Under the pieces are notes generated by a model that saw only the letters and a list, made by a program, of their open reading frames with translations, searched no databases and was not told where the DNA came from. The translations under genes and the position numbers were made by a program. This document shows, in pieces, positions 42,541-51,765 of a stretch of 64,000 nucleotides of DNA; within the stretch, counting starts at the first letter, position 1; each line of letters starts with the position of its first letter. Source of the stretch: [Clostridium] hylemonae DSM 15053 (GTDB lineage Bacteria; Bacillota; Clostridia; Lachnospirales; Lachnospiraceae); contig NZ_CP036524.1 of the NCBI RefSeq assembly GCF_008281175.1, forward strand, positions 2,046,001-2,110,000, written 5' to 3'.

Positions 42541-43414
42541 TCTTATTCACCTTCTTCTTTCTCTCCATACTTATGATAAGGATAATAAGGAACAGCACTG
42601 CGGTGATGAGCTTCATCGCCTGCGGTTCAAAGTTCTTAAGCGCGACCGCCACACATGCTTTATATATGACAGAACCGGCCAGGACTGCCGTCGTGGCCTT
42701 TAAAAACGTCACCTTCTTGAATATGCTCGTTCCGATGATAACACTTGCCAGCCCGATCACTATGGCGCCGGTTCCCATGGAGATCTCAAACACTCTCTCC
42801 TCCTGGGCAAACACACATCCCGCCAGCGATACAAGCCCGTTCGCGATAGCGAGGCCGAGGATCTTCACATTGCCCTGGTCTTTCGCAAGGGAGGTGACAA
42901 GTGTGTCATTGTCTCCGACTGCCCGCAGCAGATATCCAGACTTTGTTTTCAGATACAGATCGAGCAGCACCTTGCTGATCAGCGCCAGGATCAGTATGAC
43001 GATCAGTGTCGTGTACGGCTTAAGCGCCTCCGGCACAATACTGCTGATCATATCATTCTTGAAGATCGTCTTCTGCGAAAACAGCGGTACGTTGGATGTT
43101 CCCGCGATATAGAGATTTACCGTCCAGAGCGCCGTCATCATGATGATCCCGGACAGCAGATCCCTTACCCTGCACTTTACATGAATGAGCCCGGTGCAGA
43201 CACCTGCGAGTACGCCGGCCGCAAACGCCGCCAGTAAAGCCACGTACGGATTCACTCCCCGCGTAACGAGGGCGGCCGTGATCGCCGCCCCCAGCGGGAA
43301 ACTTCCGTCAACCGTGAGGTCCGGAAAATCAAGTATTTTGTATGTGATATAGACCCCCAGCGCCAATATCCCATATATAAGCCCCTGTTCAATAATAGTT
43401 ACGATCAAGTTCAT
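42533..43414 (-). CDS. trpY: Tryptophan-type ABC transporter permease TrpY
   Basis: This 293-residue membrane protein has about eight hydrophobic segments and belongs to the branched-chain-type permease group. GVYITYKILDFPDLTVDGSF near the start and ASVIIGTSIFKKVTFLK near the end are typical of this TrpXYZ type. It forms the channel for the ligand delivered by TrpX. It starts 36 nt after the trpX stop, following GGGAGGC. Confidence 0.85.
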   Translation of the reverse strand: MNLIVTIIEQGLIYGILALGVYITYKILDFPDLTVDGSFPLGAAITAALVTRGVNPYVALLAAFAAGVLAGVCTGLIHVKCRVRDLLSGIIMMTALWTVNLYIAGTSNVPLFSQKTIFKNDMISSIVPEALKPYTTLIVILILALISKVLLDLYLKTKSGYLLRAVGDNDTLVTSLAKDQGNVKILGLAIANGLVSLAGCVFAQEERVFEISMGTGAIVIGLASVIIGTSIFKKVTFLKATTAVLAGSVIYKACVAVALKNFEPQAMKLITAVLFLIILIISMERKKKVNKNA

Positions 43415-43450
43415 GAAAATGCCTCCCGCATACGATTTATACTTTCTCTG

Positions 43451-44467
43451 TTACTCTGTTATCTCGTCAAAGCTCTCGACCGCATCTGCCGACAAAGTCT
43501 CCGGTACAGAGATTCCAAGATTCTCAGCTACTTTTGTATTTACATAAAATCCCGGTTCCGTGATGAGTTCAAAATTCATCTCAGAAGCTTTCTTTTCTCC
43601 TTTCAGCACCTGCGCTGCCATTTTCCCCGTCTGTCTGCCAAGCGCGATATAGTCAATTCCTTCCGCCGCAAGGCATCCGATCTTCACCTGCTCGATCTCG
43701 CTGCCAAACACCGGGATCTTCTTGCTGTTCGCTTTCTCAAGGATAGTCGGAAGAGACGCTACGACCGTGTTGTCCGTAAGGTTTGTGATACAGTCCACCT
43801 GGCTTAAAAGGTCGTCTGCGGCAAGGGATACGTCCGCTGTCGCCGTGATTCCTTTCTCCACAAGTTCAAAGTCATATTTTCCGACCAGTTCTTTGTATTC
43901 TGCGATCGCGGATACGGAATTCGCCTCGCTCGTTGTGTACATGATCCCTATCTTTTTTGCATCCGGAAGCATCTCCCGGATCATTTTCAACTGTTCTTCC
44001 ACCGGAAGTTTATCGGATGTTCCGGTCACCTCTCCGACCGGTGTTCCCTCTTCATCCGCAAGCTCTGCCGCCACCGGATCGGTAACCGCGGTGTACACGA
44101 CCGGGATCTGGCTGTCCATTGCCGCGTTGTATGCGCTCTGCGCCGTCGGTGTCGCTATGGCGCAGATCAAGTCTACTTTGTCAGACACGAAGCTGTCGGA
44201 AATCTGTCCTGCCGTTCCCATATCTGCCGCCGCGTTCTTATATTCAACGGTAAGATTATCACCTTCTTTGATGCCTTCGTCCTCCAGTCCTTGCAGAAAT
44301 CCTTCCCTGCAGTTGTCCAGAGAACCGTGCTCTGCAAACTGTTCGATACCGATCGTGTAGTTCTCTTTCTCCGCGCTGCCGGATGATTTGGAAGAATCCC
44401 CGCATCCTGTCACTAATACTGCCGTCATCGCTGTTACCAATAATCCTGCTGTTAATTTCTTTTTCAT
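43451..44467 (-). CDS. trpX: Tryptophan-type ABC substrate-binding lipoprotein TrpX
   Basis: This 338-residue lipoprotein has a signal peptide (KKKLTAGLLVTAMTAV) and a lipobox LVTGC with the lipidated cysteine at residue 22. The mature part is a periplasmic-type binding fold of the ABC_sub_bind group (YTIGIEQFAEHGSLDNCREG, VVYTAVTDPVAAEL, KIGIMYTTSEANSVSAI). The start is placed at 44467 after AAAGGAGAAAG, because it gives a proper signal peptide; the frame is open further upstream. Transcription is controlled by a T-box with a Trp specifier. Confidence 0.87.
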   Translation of the reverse strand: MKKKLTAGLLVTAMTAVLVTGCGDSSKSSGSAEKENYTIGIEQFAEHGSLDNCREGFLQGLEDEGIKEGDNLTVEYKNAAADMGTAGQISDSFVSDKVDLICAIATPTAQSAYNAAMDSQIPVVYTAVTDPVAAELADEEGTPVGEVTGTSDKLPVEEQLKMIREMLPDAKKIGIMYTTSEANSVSAIAEYKELVGKYDFELVEKGITATADVSLAADDLLSQVDCITNLTDNTVVASLPTILEKANSKKIPVFGSEIEQVKIGCLAAEGIDYIALGRQTGKMAAQVLKGEKKASEMNFELITEPGFYVNTKVAENLGISVPETLSADAVESFDEITE

Positions 44468-44620
44468 TGTTCTTTCTCCTTTTTCTTTGATAGATTTTTT
44501 GTTTCTGTTAGGAGAGAAAATATTAGAGCGTACTGCGCGGCCTGCCGCAGGCATTTTGTGGCTTATGTTCTCTCAGCCGCGGGTGTCCTGCCTGGAATGT
44601 CCGCATTCTCTGCCACGCGC

Positions 44621-44885
44621 AAAAAACCGCCCCAAACCTTTAGGTTTGAGGCGGTAATAATTTACTCTTATTATCGCGGTACCACTCAAATTGACGAATC
44701 GTCCACTTTTCTCATGTACTAACATACACTCCTGATTGATAACGGGTTCGGTTCCCGACACACCATACTCTCAACTGATTTCAGGCTGCCCTCGAAAGTC
44801 CATTCAACTATCTCCTTCATACGGCAATCGCACCACCTGCCGCTCTCTTGGATGTTGTAAGATAATCTACTCCTCTTTCTCAACG
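44621..44885 (-). ncRNA. Tryptophan T-box riboswitch
   Basis: Read on the minus strand, this leader carries the T-box core GAGTGGTACCGCG (44687-44675), which binds the tRNA acceptor end, and a GAATGGA specifier segment in which the codon is UGG (44802-44800), for tryptophan. A terminator stem (44654-44643 with 44638-44627, arm GGTTTGAGGCGG) ends in six Ts. Uncharged tRNA-Trp would favour antitermination and expression of trpXYZ. The remaining gap to the trpX start (44468-44620) and to the AGCS gene shows no gene. Confidence 0.93.
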
Positions 44886-44953
44886 GTTTTTCTTATTTAC
44901 AACTTATACTTTAATTCACCAAAGTGCATTTGTCAAGTCAAATCTGATTTTTT

Positions 44954-46339
44954 CTAATCTTTGATAACCGGTACCGGTGTATCGTCTTTCGCGTCGAGGT
45001 CGTTTATGTACTTCTTCGTCTCTTTCACGATAACATTGGACAATAACAGTACCGCAACAAGGTTTGGAATAGCCATCAGCGCATTCAGCGTATCGGCGAT
45101 CAGCCATACAAGGTCAAGAGCTATGATCGGAGCGATCGCTGCAACGAGCAGATAAATTATACGATATACGAACATAACTTTACTGCCTGCAAAATATTCC
45201 ACACAACGCTCTCCGTAATATGCCCATCCAAGAATCGTAGAGTAGGCAAAGGAGATGATGCCAAGTGTCAGAATAACAGGTCCGAGGTACGGAATCTGGC
45301 TAAATGCCATAGATGTAAGAACACCGCCATTTTCAATCGTATCTGCGTTAATAGATGGATTCTTCATGATCGTCGTAACGAGTACAAGGCCTGTCATAGC
45401 ACAAACAACTACTGTATCCCAGAATGTACCTGTGGATGATACGAGCGCCTGACGAACCGGGTTTCTCGTCTGAGCTGCTGCCGCCGCGATAGGCGCAGAA
45501 CCCATACCAGACTCATTAGAGAATAATCCTCTTGCAGCACCCATCTTCATGGCTATCATAAGACCGCCGCCCACAAGACCGCCTGCCGCGGAGCCAGGTG
45601 TAAACGCAAGTCTTCCGATCGTTGCAAGTGCAGGGATGATGAAATCATAGTTCATACATAAAATAACAATACATCCGATGACGTAGAAGATAGCCATAAA
45701 AGGAACTAACTTCTCACATACTCTGGCGATAGATTTGATTCCACCGAAGATAACGATTCCGGTAAGAACTGCAACTACGATACCAACCGGCCATTTTGGA
45801 ATGCCGAGGTTTTCGTTACATACAGTTGCGATCGCGTTAACCTGTGTCGCACAGCCGATACCGAAGGATGCAAATCCTGCCAGCACCGCAAAAGTAACAC
45901 CGAGCCACTTCATGTTAAGTCCGCGTTCCAGAGCCCACATGGCACCGCCCTGCATACGGCCGTCTTCTGTCTTCACTCTGTACTTGACTGCGATCAATGA
46001 TTCAGAATACTTTGTCGCGATCCCGAATACACCGATGAGCCAGCACCACAATACTGCTCCTGGTCCTCCGATCGCAATGGCCGTACCTACACCGATGATA
46101 TTACCGGTTCCGATAGTCGCTGCCAGAGCGGTCGTAAGTGCTCCGAACTGAGATACTTCACCTTCTGCTTCCGGGTCTTTTGTCACCGACAGTTTAATAC
46201 CCTTTGAGAGTGTCTTTCTCTGGATAAATCCTGTACGGATCGTCATAAATACATGGGTACCAAACAGCAGGATGATCATGAACCAGCCCCATACCCAGCC
46301 ATTGATGGTTGTTACGAAAGAATTAATAGCATCAAACAT
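44954..46339 (-). CDS. AGCS-family sodium:alanine/glycine symporter
   Basis: This 461-residue transporter has about ten or eleven membrane segments. Family marks are FGALTTALAATIGTGNIIGV near residue 70, GPGAVLWCWLIG and KYRVKTEDGRMQGGAMWALE. It takes up alanine or glycine with sodium. The start at 46339 follows AAGGGGGAAT; an earlier in-frame ATG at 46378 is less well placed. It is transcribed toward the T-box and trpXYZ, but separated from them. Confidence 0.93.
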   Translation of the reverse strand: MFDAINSFVTTINGWVWGWFMIILLFGTHVFMTIRTGFIQRKTLSKGIKLSVTKDPEAEGEVSQFGALTTALAATIGTGNIIGVGTAIAIGGPGAVLWCWLIGVFGIATKYSESLIAVKYRVKTEDGRMQGGAMWALERGLNMKWLGVTFAVLAGFASFGIGCATQVNAIATVCNENLGIPKWPVGIVVAVLTGIVIFGGIKSIARVCEKLVPFMAIFYVIGCIVILCMNYDFIIPALATIGRLAFTPGSAAGGLVGGGLMIAMKMGAARGLFSNESGMGSAPIAAAAAQTRNPVRQALVSSTGTFWDTVVVCAMTGLVLVTTIMKNPSINADTIENGGVLTSMAFSQIPYLGPVILTLGIISFAYSTILGWAYYGERCVEYFAGSKVMFVYRIIYLLVAAIAPIIALDLVWLIADTLNALMAIPNLVAVLLLSNVIVKETKKYINDLDAKDDTPVPVIKD

Positions 46340-46839
46340 ATTATTCCCCCTTCTCTTTCCTTTGATTTTAGTATGCACTTTCTGATATAAATAGTACTAC
46401 GATAAAAACAAACAGGTGTCGACATCTGTTGTCGACCGCCCCCCTGTATCACCTAAAAACATTGTACATGAATTTGTAGAAAATAGCAACTATCGTTATA
46501 ATATTGACATTCAATTCGTCATAATGACGAAATAATAAAGATTATTCTTCATTTTTCAAATCGTTAAATAAATAACTAACGAATTTATCTCACAATTTGC
46601 GCGGCTATTTCCTGCCGACAGCAAAACAAAAAGACCCCGAAGGTATATTCCGCCTTCGGAGTCTTTGTATATTCTGTATAGGCTGTACAATGCAGTACTA
46701 TATATCGTATGTTACGAAATCATATTAACATATAATTCCATTTCCTGCAAGCCCGTTTCGCATGATCTCTTTATACCGCCCTGTACTTTATATACCTTTT
46801 GCAGTATCTTTCTGAAGATGATCTTCCGTCTCTGAATAC
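46340..46839. other. 500-bp non-coding region with operator- and terminator-like repeats
   Basis: I see no gene here. It contains three inverted repeats: a 7-bp stem GTCGACA with 5-nt loop (46418-46436), a promoter-region palindrome TTCGTCAT-A-ATGACGAA (46515-46531), and a terminator-like hairpin with an AAAGAC-CCGAAGG arm (46630-46665). The first two lie upstream of the AGCS gene and could be its operators. The third probably ends transcription from the operon at 46840 onward. Confidence 0.6.
46630..46665. terminator. Terminator-like hairpin downstream of the 74-residue gene
   Basis: A stem of about 13 bp (arm AAAGACCCCGAAGG, one bulge) with a 9-nt loop is bordered by A- and T-rich tracts on both sides. 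It lies about 175 nt past the small gene at 46840 on the minus strand. Confidence 0.65.
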
Positions 46840-47064
46840 CTATGTACTTTGTCCTTCCTCAGCGTTGATAATATCGGCAGCTTCCTGTACGGTAAGATGA
46901 TTCTCCCGAAGCAGCTCATATAAAGCTTTTAACTCCTGTTCCTGCTGTCTGGCAGCCACCTCGTCCCTCTGCCGGCAAAGCGCGTCCAGCCTGCCCTGGA
47001 CCTTTGCGATCTGTTCATCCAGCGCCCCGAGCTGCTCTTCATACGATTTTGTCCGTCTGGCCAT
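46840..47064 (-). CDS. Small coiled-coil protein (possibly DUF4315-like)
   Basis: This 74-residue protein is mostly one charged helix with heptad-like spacing (EEQLGALDEQIAKVQGRLDA), followed by a short helical end LTVQEAADIINAEEG that might contact DNA or protein. It resembles the small DUF4315-type proteins often encoded on integrative conjugative elements, but that match is weak. It starts after GAAGGAGTGG and lies about 100 nt past the end of the polysaccharide operon. Its function is unknown. Confidence 0.65.
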   Translation of the reverse strand: MARRTKSYEEQLGALDEQIAKVQGRLDALCRQRDEVAARQQEQELKALYELLRENHLTVQEAADIINAEEGQST

Positions 47065-47169
47065 TTAATACTCCACTCCTTCGTCCATATTTTAGATTAT
47101 AGGTAAAATATATGGACAGACTCCGTCAAATATGACCGAATCACTGCAAAAAAGCGGGTATCCGTATTT

Positions 47170-48327
47170 TTACTTTATTTTCTCCAGAATGATATGCGCG
47201 ATCACTTCTGCGCCGCGTCCATCCTCCCTCATATCTGTCCGCTCCATAAAGTCTCTGCATTCTTCCCGGTATTTTCCGGCATCAAAAGACAGGATCCGGC
47301 AGGCAAGCTCCTCTTCGCTGCGTGCCGCAGGAAAGGGCAGTTCGTCGAATGAAAAATACAGCTCTCTTTCTTCCTCCACATATTCATTCAAGTCTTTTGC
47401 GAGCAGAAACACCGGCTTCCCTGTCAGCATAAACTCAAACATGCTCCCGGAATAGTCCGTGACAAGTAAATCTGCCGCCGCCATCAGTTCCTGCATATCT
47501 GGATAATCCGTCACCTCCCTCACCCGGTCTCCTTCCTCTGCCTCAGATACAAGGTCCGCCACATTTGGATGAAGTCTCTCAAAGCATACATACTTTCCCC
47601 CGAACCTCTTTTCACACGCTTTAAGGCACGGCCCGGCGCAGAACCGGTATACTTCCCTGTCCGCCCTGCTGCGGAAGGTGGGCGCATACAGCAGGATCCG
47701 TGTATCCGCCTCCAGACCGTAAGCCCCTCTCACCATATTCCGGACCGCTTCCGGCGGACGCATCAGAACCGCATTTCTCGGATGGCCGCAGCGGAGCACC
47801 TCACCGTTATACCAGAACCTTTTCCGGTATTTTTCCTCTCTGAACCCATTGTTGGAATACATAAGATCTGTGGCCGCCGCATCCTTTCTTGCCCGTTTCA
47901 CATATGAGCGGTCCAGCTGCGCCGCGTCTCTTTCATTCTTTTTAAGTCCGAGAGACGAATGCCATGTCTGAATATAATACTGCTCCTCCTTTTTTGGAAC
48001 ACGCATTGCACTTTTAAAATTATCTACCCATACGCCGGCTGTAGCCAGCTCATAGAGCGCCCTCGCACCTCCGTACTTCACCGGCCGGATTCCCGGCGGA
48101 AATTCTTCTGTCAGGTCGCGTGCCAGCCAGACCAGATCCAGTGCTTCTTCGCTCCTTAACAGTTCAAGTGCGATATACTTCGGATCGCATCCGAAGCCCC
48201 GCCCGCCGAAATTGTCAAACACTACTTTATTCTTCTTTGCCGGAAGTACGGCCAGCCACCTTAATGCATATTCACAGACAGCGCTGTACACCTTCCGGAG
48301 CCATCCCCGCCCAAAATATTTTCTCAT
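47170..48327 (-). CDS. CDP-glycerol glycerophosphotransferase-family protein (TagB/TagF type)
   Basis: This 385-residue enzyme is of the teichoic-acid polymerase family, which adds glycerol-phosphate from CDP-glycerol to a lipid or sugar acceptor. Family motifs are QTWHSSLGLKK near residue 118, GHPRNAVL near residue 180, LLYAPTFR near residue 210, and VTDYSGSMFEFMLTGKPVF near residue 290. The length fits TagB-type primases rather than long polymerases. It is the last gene of the polysaccharide operon, 30 nt after the DUF4832 gene, and suggests the polymer carries glycerol-phosphate. Other acceptors are possible. Confidence 0.85.
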   Translation of the reverse strand: MRKYFGRGWLRKVYSAVCEYALRWLAVLPAKKNKVVFDNFGGRGFGCDPKYIALELLRSEEALDLVWLARDLTEEFPPGIRPVKYGGARALYELATAGVWVDNFKSAMRVPKKEEQYYIQTWHSSLGLKKNERDAAQLDRSYVKRARKDAAATDLMYSNNGFREEKYRKRFWYNGEVLRCGHPRNAVLMRPPEAVRNMVRGAYGLEADTRILLYAPTFRSRADREVYRFCAGPCLKACEKRFGGKYVCFERLHPNVADLVSEAEEGDRVREVTDYPDMQELMAAADLLVTDYSGSMFEFMLTGKPVFLLAKDLNEYVEEERELYFSFDELPFPAARSEEELACRILSFDAGKYREECRDFMERTDMREDGRGAEVIAHIILEKIK

Positions 48328-48357
48328 TCCTTGTCTCCTTTATGCCATATCCTCATT

Positions 48358-49689
48358 TTACCTCTTTGGACATATAAGAAAGTTTATCCCGTTCTCGTAC
48401 ACGATCTTCTCATTTGCCAGGCGGAGACAGTAAGGCTCTTTTATCTCCTCTTCACTTTCCCTGGAGATCTGTATCCCTACGGCAATACCTTCTTTCTCCC
48501 CTTCCTCCCCTGCAAACGGATTATCGGCTGCCGCACGGAAGGTTCCCTTTTCTTTGTCTTCCATACCGCCGCCGGCTTCCACCTTGACGGTCTTCTCCCC
48601 GCACTTCAGAACAAAATATACATGGTATGCCGGGCTGAGCATGGCAAATCCGCTGTTCCTGACATCCGCCTCTATTTGTATCGTCTCTTTCCGCTCATAA
48701 TGCCTGTCTGTTTTTAACGTCTTGACCCACGGCCGGCATCCCAGATACATCTTAATATAGGCATCGCCCGGCATGCCCCTGTATTTTTGCCCGCCCCACA
48801 GTTCCCACACTTCATAGTTATACTCCTGATTAAGATAAGAAAGACTCAGCTGGCGCGCTTCTTTTACTACGTTGCCAATCTGTGAGAACCCGCTCACGAA
48901 CGGCATCTCTCCGCCGTTAAACGGAACCTTGATATTCTCTGCCGACCAGATGAGGTCGTCCTCTCTGCCGTAGTCTTCCCGGTATGTGCCCAGATCGCTC
49001 TCACTGGAGAAGAGCCCGTCATTGTATACTCCAAGTCTTTCTGTATCAAGTCCCCGCTCTTTGGCCTCCCGGATAAATTTCTGACGCCGCACTGAAATGG
49101 GAATGGCACGGTCCAGTGTTTTTTCCCACTCTTCCACCACTTCCATCCGGTAGCGCTTCTCATCCATGTATCTGCTCTGCGTCCACTCGCCAAAAGCTCC
49201 TATCATGCCGGCCTGTACGCCCGCCAGACAGCTTTTGTGTTCATTCAGCACTTCCCCGATCTGCCGGATATGCGCCAGCATTATCTCAAATGCAGGATCC
49301 TCATACTCGCCGGCAAAGTCATATGCTGCCCGGAAGATAACGGAAAGCTTAAGTTCCTCCGCCTTATCAAGAGCCCTCGAAAGCTTATTAAGCTTATCTT
49401 CCGGGATCACATCAAGCTCCCTCTCATCGTCCAGATCATAAGTGAGCAGAACGACCCGGTAATCCGGATGCCGTCTTACCACATCACCCAGTCCTTCCGC
49501 ATCCCCTGCGCTCCATTGGAAATATGCCCCTTGATAAGGATTTGCCACCATATCTTTTGTCTCCTCAAAATAAAACGTGCGGACGGCATTATACTTTGAC
49601 AGCATCAGAGCCCCGGCTGCCAGCAGGACTATGGCCGTCAGTATCCACACGTTTCTTCTCCTTTTTGTTCCCGAGTTTCTTCTATTCAC
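48358..49689 (-). CDS. Membrane-anchored DUF4832/DUF4874-type protein
   Basis: This 443-residue protein has an N-terminal membrane anchor (residues 13-31) and an extracytoplasmic domain resembling DUF4874-DUF4832 glycoside-hydrolase-like folds. NPYQGAYFQWSAGD near residue 45, VIFRAAYDFAGEYEDPAFE, AGVQAGMIGAFGEWTQSRY near residue 160 and GVYNDGLFSS fit a TIM-barrel-like start and active-site region. The C-terminal part (residues 330-430) looks like a beta-sandwich. It could cut or trim the polymer outside the cell, a role played by PelA in Gram-negatives. The start is GTG at 49689 after GGGAGGTG. Confidence 0.78.
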   Translation of the reverse strand: MNRRNSGTKRRRNVWILTAIVLLAAGALMLSKYNAVRTFYFEETKDMVANPYQGAYFQWSAGDAEGLGDVVRRHPDYRVVLLTYDLDDERELDVIPEDKLNKLSRALDKAEELKLSVIFRAAYDFAGEYEDPAFEIMLAHIRQIGEVLNEHKSCLAGVQAGMIGAFGEWTQSRYMDEKRYRMEVVEEWEKTLDRAIPISVRRQKFIREAKERGLDTERLGVYNDGLFSSESDLGTYREDYGREDDLIWSAENIKVPFNGGEMPFVSGFSQIGNVVKEARQLSLSYLNQEYNYEVWELWGGQKYRGMPGDAYIKMYLGCRPWVKTLKTDRHYERKETIQIEADVRNSGFAMLSPAYHVYFVLKCGEKTVKVEAGGGMEDKEKGTFRAAADNPFAGEEGEKEGIAVGIQISRESEEEIKEPYCLRLANEKIVYENGINFLICPKR

Positions 49690-49697
49690 GTGCTGTC

Positions 49698-50684
49698 TTA
49701 CACCTCCCGGAATATTTTTTCAAAAATGCCGGCGATCACCCCATACATCCTGGGCGATGCGCGATATATCTTTAGCGCCGCCCGGTCCGTCATTTTTACA
49801 GCGTCTTTTATATTCTCCCGGTATGCCCTGTAGCCGGCCAGCCATTCTTCTCTCAGACGCGCCGTCAGATCCTTTCTCTCGGGCAGAAAGACGGACACCC
49901 TGTACCATGCGATGGAAAGCTGGAGCAGATACCGTTTCTCGGCATATCTTTCCAGCTCTTTGTCTCCCTCTTTCCGGAAGTAATCAACCGCTTCTTCGAG
50001 GGCGCGTATCTTATCCAGCCGTCTTTCGCTGTAGCTGCTGTTCATAATACTGTCCCCGCGCTGGAGATAACCGTATAATTCCTGCGGCGATATGACGACC
50101 TTATCCGCGATATACAACACACGGTATGTCACAAATTCATCCTCGTGCGTCCTCCCCTGCGGATACTCTAGCAGCGGTTTCAGCCGGGCATGGTAAAGCT
50201 TCCCCCACGCGGTGATCATCTTTCTGTCATTCTCTGCCACGATTTTGTACACCGCTTCTCTTCCTGTACAGATCCGGACGGATGTTTTCACTTTTTCGGG
50301 ACGGCTTTTTCTTCCCCTGTCCTCCCATACGGACCGATAGCCACAGACTGACACCTCCGCGCCGTATTTCTGTGCATTTTCAAAGAGCACTTCCAGATAA
50401 TGCGGATCTACGCTGTCATCACTGTCGATATAAGTGATATACTCGCCTGACGCCCGTGCCAGCCCCGCGTTCCTCGCCCCGGACAACCCCTTATTTTCCT
50501 GGTGGAACACACGTATCCTGCCGTCCTTCTTTTTATATGCATCACAGATCCCGCCGCTTTTGTCCCTGGAACCATCATCCACCAGAATAAGCTCAAAGTC
50601 CCGATACGTCTGATCCAGAATAGAACAGATACATTTTTCTAAATACTTTTCCACATTATAAACAGGAACGATAATACTGATCAT
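49698..50684 (-). CDS. Family 2 glycosyltransferase A
   Basis: This 328-residue GT2 enzyme has a GT-A fold: SIIVPVYNVEKYLEKCICSI at the start, VDDGSRDKSGG (nucleotide site), IDSDDSVDP (metal site) and GRTHEDEF with the likely catalytic aspartate near residue 160. It adds one sugar to the growing glycan in the cytoplasm; donor and acceptor are unknown. It starts after AAAGGAG, 12 nt past the previous GT2 gene. Confidence 0.88.
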   Translation of the reverse strand: MISIIVPVYNVEKYLEKCICSILDQTYRDFELILVDDGSRDKSGGICDAYKKKDGRIRVFHQENKGLSGARNAGLARASGEYITYIDSDDSVDPHYLEVLFENAQKYGAEVSVCGYRSVWEDRGRKSRPEKVKTSVRICTGREAVYKIVAENDRKMITAWGKLYHARLKPLLEYPQGRTHEDEFVTYRVLYIADKVVISPQELYGYLQRGDSIMNSSYSERRLDKIRALEEAVDYFRKEGDKELERYAEKRYLLQLSIAWYRVSVFLPERKDLTARLREEWLAGYRAYRENIKDAVKMTDRAALKIYRASPRMYGVIAGIFEKIFREV

Positions 50685-50696
50685 TCATTTACTCCT

Positions 50697-51761
50697 TTAT
50701 TTAAGCACTGACGCGGCATATCTTTTCATCACAGGATAAAAGAGATAGAACAGCATACAGATCCATTCCACCTTTCCCCGTCTTACTGCCCGCAGACAGA
50801 GCGTATAGAACAGGCGCTGAGGGAGAGACGGAAGTTCCCTGAGATACATGGACGCTCTGCAGTTTTTCACTGTTTCGCTTATCTTTTCTTCCTCTGAAAA
50901 AGTACATGCTCTGCGCCTGAGCGCCGCCAGACTTTTCCCTTCATATGGTATGTTCTTGATGAGCGACCAGCAGAAAGTACGCGCGGTCAGAGGAATGACC
51001 ATATCCAGATTTTCCTCCAGCACGCCGTTCTCCTCCAGATACAGGATAAGCTCCCTGATCATAGCCGCGCTTTTCGTATGTACGTCACTGTCCGGCTTTC
51101 TTGTCGTGGACGGATGTTCTGTCACGTAATAGCAGACCGGACAGTCCATGCAGTAAAAGACAGGTCCCCTGCTCCATACTTTCAGGTTAAACAGGAAATC
51201 CTCCATGTTCACCTTCCTGATATCGTCCATGGCCAGATGGTTGTCGGTCAGGAATTTTCTCCGGTACAGCTTGTTCCACACATATCCGAAGGCACTTTCC
51301 GTCTTGACGCAGTGGTATCTCTTCACCTCATCCGGGCGCCCTTTTCGTCTGATATAGCCGCTGCCGGGCACGTGGACCTGTTTTGTCCCCGTCTTTTCCA
51401 CACGGTAATATCCGCCCATCGTGACATCCGCCTCTGTTTCTTTTGCCTTCTTATACAGCCTGTAGACTGCTTTTACGTCCACCCAGTCATCCGCATCCGC
51501 AAAACAGACATATTTGCCCGACGCAGCCTGGAGCCCGCAGTTCCTCGCAATACCCTGTCCGCTGTTTTCAATGTGTATGATCTTGATCCGCGGGTCATTT
51601 TTTGCTGCCCGGTTTAAAATATTCCATGTATCATCATCGGAGCCGTCGTCAATAACAATGATCTCTATTCTTTCATCTTTATTCCACTTCCTGATCTCAC
51701 CGATACACTTTCCTACGCACGCCTCTCCGTTATATACCGGTATAATAAAACTGATCTCCAT
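50697..51761 (-). CDS. Family 2 glycosyltransferase B
   Basis: This 354-residue GT2 enzyme has SFIIPVYNGEACVGKCI, VIDDGSDDDTWN, ADADDWVDV (metal site) and NMEDFLFN near residue 190, where the E-D pair matches the catalytic base. A C-terminal helical part of about 120 residues may touch the membrane. It is distinct in sequence from the neighbouring GT2 enzyme. It begins 4 nt after the flippase gene. Confidence 0.88.
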   Translation of the reverse strand: MEISFIIPVYNGEACVGKCIGEIRKWNKDERIEIIVIDDGSDDDTWNILNRAAKNDPRIKIIHIENSGQGIARNCGLQAASGKYVCFADADDWVDVKAVYRLYKKAKETEADVTMGGYYRVEKTGTKQVHVPGSGYIRRKGRPDEVKRYHCVKTESAFGYVWNKLYRRKFLTDNHLAMDDIRKVNMEDFLFNLKVWSRGPVFYCMDCPVCYYVTEHPSTTRKPDSDVHTKSAAMIRELILYLEENGVLEENLDMVIPLTARTFCWSLIKNIPYEGKSLAALRRRACTFSEEEKISETVKNCRASMYLRELPSLPQRLFYTLCLRAVRRGKVEWICMLFYLFYPVMKRYAASVLK

Positions 51762-51765
51762 AAAC

